Source: Spirochaetia bacterium
Lineage (GTDB): Bacteria > Spirochaetota > Leptospiria > Leptospirales > Leptonemataceae
Reading direction: 5' to 3'
DNA length: 5,104 nt
NCBI GenBank assembly: GCA_029880625.1
Contig: JAOUOA010000259.1
Location: 1-5,104 of the forward strand
Shown here: positions 1 to 3,105 of the stretch, piece after piece
Layout of the letters: the number at the start of each line of letters is the position of its first letter
Numbering within the stretch: position 1 is the stretch's first letter
Program-made: the position numbers and the translations under genes
Notes under the pieces: generated by a model
Database searches by the model: none
What the model was told of the DNA's origin: nothing
What the model saw: the letters and a program-made list of their open reading frames with translations, nothing else

Positions 1-515
1 GTAACTTTATTTCCAGTATTGATGATATAAAGTCCATTAAACACATATCTTGAATCTTCTTCAGCCACAGAATATGAAGTTTTACGTATCATTTCCATTG
101 TAACAGCAGGAGGGAAATTTAGATACTTACTGTCTGAAAGAGTTGGTATGACTGGATAATCATCGCTGGGAGATCCCATGATTGTTGTTTTTGCCGCCCT
201 GGTTTCTCCTGAAGCATCCTGAATTGTTATTTTATTTTCATCATCACTGAAAATATTAATTTCTGCACAGTTGTATTCACGAATCACCTGACTTAATTTT
301 TTAGCAGGGATTGTAATTACACCTTTTTCAGAAATATCTGCAGGAATGGATGTTTTAATTCCCATTTCAAGGTCAGTTGCCGTAATTACAATTTTATCCC
401 CTTCAGCTTCTAAAAGAATATTAGAAATAACTGAACGTATGTCTCTTGCAGGGATAATTCCTTCTACAGTTGAAACTGCTTTTTGTAAAGTTCCTTTATC
501 AACTTTAAATTTCAT
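1..515 (-). CDS. dnaN: DNA polymerase III beta subunit (sliding clamp), N-terminal part, cut by the window edge
   Basis: This is the ring-shaped clamp that tethers DNA polymerase III to DNA and serves as a docking platform for replication and repair proteins. The reverse strand reads MKFKVDKGTLQKAVSTVEGI at the N-terminus, typical of DnaN. It continues through domain I and into domain II for 171 complete codons. The segment EEDSRYVFNGLYI, near residues 151-163, matches the family pattern where domain II begins its conserved R-Y-x-x-N-G stretch. The ATG at 513-515 is supported by an AAGG Shine-Dalgarno (complement of 522-525) six bases upstream. The remaining roughly 200 residues lie outside the window. 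It sits downstream of dnaA in the same orientation, the usual order, but a 220-bp gap with its own candidate promoter separates them. No frame disruption is visible. Confidence 0.97.
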   Translation of the reverse strand, partial: MKFKVDKGTLQKAVSTVEGIIPARDIRSVISNILLEAEGDKIVITATDLEMGIKTSIPADISEKGVITIPAKKLSQVIREYNCAEINIFSDDENKITIQDASGETRAAKTTIMGSPSDDYPVIPTLSDSKYLNFPPAVTMEMIRKTSYSVAEEDSRYVFNGLYIINTGNKV

Positions 516-521
516 CTCTTA

Positions 522-525
522 CCTT
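522..525 (-). promoter_or_regulatory. dnaN ribosome binding site
   Basis: On the minus strand AAGG lies six bases before the dnaN ATG, within the leader sequence AAGGTAAGAG. Spacing and sequence are normal and fix the start at 515. Confidence 0.6.
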
Positions 526-555
526 ATTTAAAATATTTGTGTTTTTTTTATTTCT

Positions 556-561
556 ATTGTA
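556..561 (-). promoter_or_regulatory. Candidate dnaN promoter -10 element (TACAAT)
   Basis: The minus strand reads TACAAT here, five of six matches to the sigma-70 -10 consensus. It would start transcription near 549, giving a leader of about 34 bases before the dnaN ATG. No good -35 hexamer stands 16-18 bases upstream; TTTACT occurs at a 14-base spacing. A consensus DnaA box ends only two bases upstream, inside the promoter spacer, which suggests DnaA could repress or activate dnaN. This is inferred from motifs only. Confidence 0.4.
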
Positions 562-563
562 TC

Positions 564-572
564 TGTGGAAAA
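564..572 (-). promoter_or_regulatory. DnaA box TTTTCCACA
   Basis: The minus strand reads TTTTCCACA, a full match to the relaxed DnaA-box consensus TTWTNCACA and one base from the ideal TTATCCACA. It is flanked on the dnaN side by a 45-bp run that is almost all A and T (519-563). That is the arrangement expected of a DnaA-dependent unwinding site. It also lies in the spacer of the candidate dnaN promoter. Confidence 0.6.
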
Positions 573-606
573 GTGAGTAAACAGCTTAATTCATTCAGGA
601 TTTAAG

Positions 607-631
607 TTTATCAATGGATCACTTAGATAAA
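607..631. repeat. Short inverted repeat TTTATC...GATAAA in the origin region
   Basis: Six-base arms at 607-612 and 626-631 are perfect complements separated by 13 bases. The arms are AT-rich and short, so chance is a real possibility. The position in the middle of the candidate origin is the only reason to note it. Confidence 0.3.
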
Positions 632-733
632 AACTCACACGATCACCACGAGGTTACAATCTTTTATTTAGCCCGGAAGCGGTCAGTAAATTTTTTGGTT
701 GCATAATGGCATTTATATTCCTGTAAAATTAAA

Positions 734-742
734 TTTTACACA
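734..742 (+). promoter_or_regulatory. DnaA box TTTTACACA overlapping the dnaA stop codon
   Basis: The plus strand reads TTTTACACA, a full match to TTWTNCACA. It covers the dnaA stop codon at 736-738 and the last codon. Two related 9-mers follow inside the gene at 747-755 and 758-766, so this box appears to be the first of a short row. Confidence 0.5.
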
Positions 743-2031
743 CGGTTTTTCCATAGTTTTTCCATGCAATCTTCGATCTGACTGTAGAACCCGGAATCCT
801 TTTCTGACAGTCTTTTAATTTTCTTTTCAGCATTAATGACAATGGTGTGATCACTTTTTTGAAAATACCGTGCTATGGATGATTTATTATAACCGCTTAA
901 CTTGAGCGCCAGAAACATTGCAAGGTGCCGGGGAAGCGCAATTTCAGCTTTTCGTGATTTGCCAAGTAAGTCCTGTTTGGATACACTATATGTTCTGCAA
1001 ACAAGATCTACAATTTCATCAATAGGTATTAACTCTCCTGGTTTTAATAAACTTTTTAAATGAGTTTGGACAGTGGGCTGATGATTAATGTCTATATGTT
1101 TGTTTTTTAGAAAAGAGAGCATCTTCAGAGCAGATTCAAGTATGCGGATGTTTTCCGAGATACTATTTGCAAGGTATTGAACCATTTTTTCCGAAAGATC
1201 AAGGTTTAGATCAATATTTTTCTTTTTAATAATATTGCATTTTAAATTGAAATCCGGCGGTTGAATTTCTGCAGTAAGCCCTGATAAGAACCTGCTTTTT
1301 AAGCGATCTGAAATTCGGACTTCTGAAATTGAACGATCTGAACTGAGTATAATTGTTTTGCCATTTTCGAAAAAATGATTAAATAAATAAAAAAACTCTT
1401 CCTGTGTGGATTCAGAATATTTACCGAGGAGTTGAATATCTTCAAGAATCAGTACATCAAAATTTTTTAAATAATCTTTCAGCTGGATGGTTTTCTTCTG
1501 TGCAAGTGAATTTAAATAGTGCTCTTTAAATTCAACAGAGTTTGAGTAATAGATTTTAATCTGATGATTCTGACAGAACAATTCACCTGCTGTTGACTTA
1601 ATTAGATGTGTTTTGCCAGTTCCAGTTTTTCCTGAAAGAAAAAGCAGATGGGAAGGTTTCTTTTTTTCCAGAAGGGATTTGCAGGCAATTAAAGCCATTT
1701 CATTTGTAGGTGATATTATAAAATTATCAAAAGAAAATTCTCCGTAGAGTTTGTTTTGATCCGTAATCTCAAGTTCTGTATCTTCATCTGGCAGTTCCTG
1801 AAAATCAACAGTCACCTCTCTGCCCATCAAGCTTTTTAACTTTGTTTGTATGGGTTTTTTATAGTTTTCATTTAAATGCGAAATAATTTTCTTATCTTCT
1901 ACACCGAGAATAAATGTGCTGCTGTTTTCTTTGGGAGCAATGGGTTTAAGAGGCTTAATAAAAGGATTAAAAAAATCTTCAGGAAGTTCGTTTTTTAATT
2001 CTTTAAGAGCTGTTTTCCATACGTCTTCCAA
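736..2031 (-). CDS. dnaA: Chromosomal replication initiator protein DnaA
   Basis: DnaA binds DnaA boxes, forms an ATP-dependent filament and melts the origin. From the TTG at 2029-2031 the protein has 431 residues. Domain I is about residues 1-78 (MEDVWKTALKELKNEL is a typical start), followed by a short acidic linker. The AAA+ domain has Walker A GKTGTGKT (134-141), Walker B VLILED (193-198, with Glu197 before Asp198 where Asp-Asp is common), sensor 1 SSD (230-232), the arginine-finger region RLKSRF (Arg247) and sensor 2 NIRILESAL (Arg296). Domain IV is about 335-431 and has the basic segment SRKAEIALPRH. Its signature is KSDHTIVINA (392-401), where the family usually reads GRDHTTVIHA. The TTG start is chosen because GGGGAG lies seven bases upstream and the protein then begins where DnaA proteins do. 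An ATG at 2091 or 2217 would add 20 or 62 unusual residues with no good ribosome site. All motor residues are intact, so it is probably functional. Confidence 0.97.
   Translation of the reverse strand: MEDVWKTALKELKNELPEDFFNPFIKPLKPIAPKENSSTFILGVEDKKIISHLNENYKKPIQTKLKSLMGREVTVDFQELPDEDTELEITDQNKLYGEFSFDNFIISPTNEMALIACKSLLEKKKPSHLLFLSGKTGTGKTHLIKSTAGELFCQNHQIKIYYSNSVEFKEHYLNSLAQKKTIQLKDYLKNFDVLILEDIQLLGKYSESTQEEFFYLFNHFFENGKTIILSSDRSISEVRISDRLKSRFLSGLTAEIQPPDFNLKCNIIKKKNIDLNLDLSEKMVQYLANSISENIRILESALKMLSFLKNKHIDINHQPTVQTHLKSLLKPGELIPIDEIVDLVCRTYSVSKQDLLGKSRKAEIALPRHLAMFLALKLSGYNKSSIARYFQKSDHTIVINAEKKIKRLSEKDSGFYSQIEDCMEKLWKNRV
745..766 (+). repeat. Two tandem copies of an 11-bp unit, GTTTTTCCATA and GTTTTTCCATG
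   Basis: Two adjacent 11-bp units differing only in the last base lie in the final codons of dnaA (which encode MEKLWKNRV). Each contains a DnaA-box-like 9-mer: TTTTCCATA, one mismatch to TTWTNCACA, and TTTTCCATG, two mismatches. Together with the full box at 734-742 they form three same-strand sites spaced 13 and 11 bp apart. The repeat is partly a consequence of the codons GAAAAA and TGGAAAAAC, so the DnaA-binding reading is tentative. Confidence 0.4.
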
Positions 2032-2038
2032 GATAGAT

Positions 2039-2044
2039 CTCCCC
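2039..2044 (-). promoter_or_regulatory. dnaA ribosome binding site (GGGGAG), decides the TTG start
   Basis: On the minus strand GGGGAG stands seven bases before the TTG at 2031-2029. No comparable purine-rich site precedes the ATG at 2091. This makes TTG the best supported start. Confidence 0.75.
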
Positions 2045-2158
2045 ACTGCTGTTCTGCAGAATACGATTGGGATTCGATGGATGGATTTCATCAAGTAAAA
2101 ATTTTTCAATATGAAAATAAAATAAATCCTTCTGTTCAAACAGTTCGGTGCAGAAAAA

Positions 2159-2164
2159 ATTGTA
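2159..2164 (-). promoter_or_regulatory. Candidate dnaA promoter -10 element (TACAAT)
   Basis: The minus strand reads TACAAT here, the same -10 hexamer as proposed for dnaN. It would give a leader of about 120 bases before the TTG start. No recognisable -35 is at the normal distance, and in AT-rich DNA such hexamers occur by chance. It overlaps a one-mismatch DnaA-box-like 9-mer, consistent with but not proving autoregulation. Confidence 0.28.
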
Positions 2165-2251
2165 AAAAATTTAAGTAAAATTGCAGTTTTTAAAAAACAT
2201 ATACAGAAATTCTTCAATAATGAATCCCTAAAATCGATTTGACCTCAGTAA

Positions 2252-2296
2252 ATCTCTTTTAAAAATGGTTCTTTTACAGATATATTTTAAAGAGAT
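2252..2296. repeat. Imperfect inverted repeat over the rpmH promoter
   Basis: The left arm ATCTCTTT (2252-2259) is a perfect complement of AAAGAGAT (2289-2296). After one unpaired T at 2260, AAAA (2261-2264) continues against TTTT (2285-2288). That gives twelve pairs with one bulge and a loop of 20 bases. The element spans the predicted -35 and -10 of rpmH, and a DnaA-box-like 9-mer sits in its loop. It could be an operator, a cruciform or DNA-opening element, or, if transcription starts upstream, a leader hairpin. Confidence 0.5.
2258..2286 (+). promoter_or_regulatory. Candidate rpmH operon promoter (TTTAAA -17- TATATT)
   Basis: TTTAAA (2258-2263) matches four of six bases of the -35 consensus and TATATT (2281-2286) five of six of the -10, with an ideal 17-base spacer. 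Transcription would begin near 2293, leaving a leader of about 38 bases. The sequence before and at the -10, TTTTACAGATATATT, resembles the dnaN promoter sequence TTTTCCACAGATACAAT. TTGACC at 2239-2244 is an alternative -35 but lacks a good -10. Confidence 0.42.
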
Positions 2297-2321
2297 GCAA
2301 TTATTAAATCATTAAACCTGC

Positions 2322-2327
2322 AGGTGA
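2322..2327 (+). promoter_or_regulatory. rpmH ribosome binding site (AGGTGA)
   Basis: AGGTGA lies three bases before the rpmH ATG, giving a slightly short but workable spacing. It overlaps the 10-bp perfect palindrome ACCTGCAGGT at 2316-2325. Confidence 0.6.
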
Positions 2328-2330
2328 ATT

Positions 2331-2486
2331 ATGAAACGGACGTTTCAACCCAGTAAATTAAAAAAACTCAGAACTCATGGATTTAGAGCCAGAATGTCCA
2401 CCAAGAATGGAAGGAAGGTTCTTGCCAGAAGACGCGCCAGAGGCCGTCATAAGCTTACTGTATCTGACAGCATTTTCAGGAAGTAA
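2331..2486 (+). CDS. rpmH: 50S ribosomal protein L34
   Basis: L34 is a small, very basic protein of the large ribosomal subunit. The 51-residue product begins MKRTFQPSKLKKLRTHGFRA and continues with RMSTKNGRKVLARRRARGR, which is the L34 family pattern almost throughout. The end, KLTVSDSIFRK, is a few residues longer than the 44-46 residue proteins of many bacteria. It is the first gene of the rightward operon, divergent from dnaA, as in many bacteria. Its last codons contain the AGGAAG that is the most likely ribosome site for rnpA, so translation of the two is probably linked. No abnormality is visible. Confidence 0.98.
   Translation: MKRTFQPSKLKKLRTHGFRARMSTKNGRKVLARRRARGRHKLTVSDSIFRK
2478..2483 (+). 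promoter_or_regulatory. Probable rnpA ribosome binding site (AGGAAG)
   Basis: AGGAAG in the last rpmH codons stands five bases before the CTG at 2489-2491, the proposed rnpA start. A second AGGAAAG at 2497-2503 directly abuts an ATC at 2504, too close to serve that codon. Confidence 0.4.
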
Positions 2487-2488
2487 TT

Positions 2489-2854
2489 CTGGGAACAGGA
2501 AAGATCAACCCATTTATCTTAAAAAAAAGATCTGCTTTTCAGATTCTTTTTTCAAGAAACAGGAGTTATTCTGTAAAGGGGGTTCGGCTTCTTGTAAGCG
2601 AGGAAAACTCAGAACCGCAGCCTGAAATAGCTGTTTGTGTATCCCGGAAATCAGGAAATGCTGTTCGGAGAAACCGATTGAAGCGAATTACAAGGGAAGC
2701 AATGGATCCTCTCATTGATTTTCTAAAAGGAAATCCATGTCTGGCTCTTCTTCCTGGCTGTGAATTTGAAAACCAAGGTTATGAAAAACGGGTTATGTCT
2801 TTAAAAAAACTTCTGGAAAATGCTGATTTATTAAAAAGCGGAAGTGATAGATGA
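2489..2854 (+). CDS. rnpA: Ribonuclease P protein component, with a non-standard start codon
   Basis: RnpA is the protein cofactor of RNase P; it helps the catalytic RNA bind and cleave the 5' leader of precursor tRNAs. The frame contains the family signature NAVRRNRLKRITREAM (57-72 with the start used here), preceded by the usual N-terminal segment FILKKRSAFQILFSRNRSYS (9-28). It ends in a typical helix, SLKKLLENADLL. The length of 121 residues is normal. The frame opens after a TGA at 2465-2467, and before the conserved region it has no ATG, GTG or TTG. The only possibilities are ATT (2486), CTG (2489), ATC (2504) and ATC (2516). CTG is chosen because AGGAAG lies five bases upstream and the resulting length fits the family. 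A frameshift or sequence error in the A8 run at 2521-2528 is the alternative. The stop overlaps the yidD ATG by four bases. Identity is certain; the start is not. Confidence 0.9.
   Translation: MGTGKINPFILKKRSAFQILFSRNRSYSVKGVRLLVSEENSEPQPEIAVCVSRKSGNAVRRNRLKRITREAMDPLIDFLKGNPCLALLPGCEFENQGYEKRVMSLKKLLENADLLKSGSDR
2840..2844 (+). promoter_or_regulatory. yidD ribosome binding site (GGAAG)
   Basis: GGAAG in the last codons of rnpA stands six bases before the yidD ATG at 2851, as expected for translationally coupled genes. Confidence 0.5.
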
Positions 2855-3105
2855 ATACACTGGCAATATTTCTGATTAAAATATACCAAAATACTCTGTC
2901 TAAAATTCTTCCAGGCAGGTGCAGGTTTTATCCATCCTGTTCTCAATATGCAATAGAATGTTTTCAGACATTTTCTTTTTTTAAAGCATTTTATAAATCA
3001 TCTTTCAGAATCATCAGATGCAATCCTTTCTCAGAAGGTTATTTTGATCCGGTTATACCGGATGATAATCAAAGAATCCATGCCACACATACACACGGGA
3101 AATAA
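2851..3105 (+). CDS. yidD: Membrane protein insertion efficiency factor YidD
   Basis: YidD is a small membrane-associated protein that assists insertion of membrane proteins together with YidC; its mechanism is poorly defined. The 84-residue product has the family hallmarks in order: an amphipathic N-terminus (IFLIKIYQNTLSKILPG), the block CRFYPSCSQYAIE (24-36), FRIIRCNPF (52-60) and FDPVIP (65-70). Cysteines 24, 30 and 57 are in the conserved positions, and Cys37 is additional. The C-terminus HATHTHGK is short and rich in histidine. Length is normal for the family. It overlaps the rnpA stop by four bases (ATGA) and the yidC start by one base (TAATG). This is the classic rnpA-yidD-yidC order. 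Confidence 0.96.
   Translation: MNTLAIFLIKIYQNTLSKILPGRCRFYPSCSQYAIECFQTFSFFKAFYKSSFRIIRCNPFSEGYFDPVIPDDNQRIHATHTHGK

Larger units (their letters stand above)
516..735. other. oriC: Candidate chromosomal replication origin (dnaA-dnaN intergenic region)
   Basis: This gap between the dnaA stop and the dnaN start holds no plausible gene. It contains an AT-rich run (519-563) that could be the unwinding element. A consensus DnaA box lies beside it (564-572) and another overlaps the right edge (734-742). An inverted repeat TTTATC...GATAAA lies at 607-612 and 626-631, and GATCAC occurs twice exactly 24 bp apart (617-622 and 641-646). The only GC-rich patch is at 671-682. Origins beside dnaA are very common, and in Borrelia burgdorferi the origin has been mapped between dnaA and dnaN, which supports the assignment if this is a spirochaete. 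Only two boxes match the consensus fully, so the divergent dnaA-rpmH region may contribute as well. Confidence 0.55.
2032..2330. other. Divergent dnaA-rpmH intergenic region
   Basis: These 299 bases separate the two divergent transcription units and contain no credible gene. They hold the dnaA leader, candidate promoters for dnaA (2159-2164) and rpmH (2258-2286), and an imperfect inverted repeat (2252-2296). Two one-mismatch DnaA-box-like 9-mers occur: TTTTTTACA on the minus strand at 2161-2169 and TTTTACAGA on the plus strand at 2272-2280. There are also short palindromes, TTCTGCAGAA (2052-2061), CTGTTCAAACAG with 5-base arms (2132-2143) and ACCTGCAGGT (2316-2325). An in-frame upstream extension of dnaA through 2032-2217 reads as a low-complexity, hydrophobic AT-rich translation and is not accepted as protein. 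Confidence 0.6.

Noticed and set aside
346..531. A 61-codon plus-strand frame inside dnaN
   Set aside because: It is the antisense shadow of dnaN, whose reading on the other strand is unmistakable.
672..682. CCG-GAAG-CGG mini-hairpin as a terminator for dnaA
   Set aside because: The stem is only three pairs, and the T run that follows on the plus strand is on the wrong strand for leftward transcription.
1916..2098. A 60-codon plus-strand frame over the dnaA 5' end
   Set aside because: It is antisense to domain I of DnaA and has no recognisable features.
2032..2217. N-terminal extension of DnaA to the ATG at 2217
   Set aside because: The extra 62 residues are hydrophobic and AT-driven, lack a ribosome site, and precede a TTG with an excellent one.
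2377..2625. An 82-codon plus-strand frame overlapping rpmH and the start of rnpA
   Set aside because: It lies in another frame of two firmly identified genes, has no family resemblance and no ribosome site. It is mentioned only as a possible partner in a frameshift model for rnpA.
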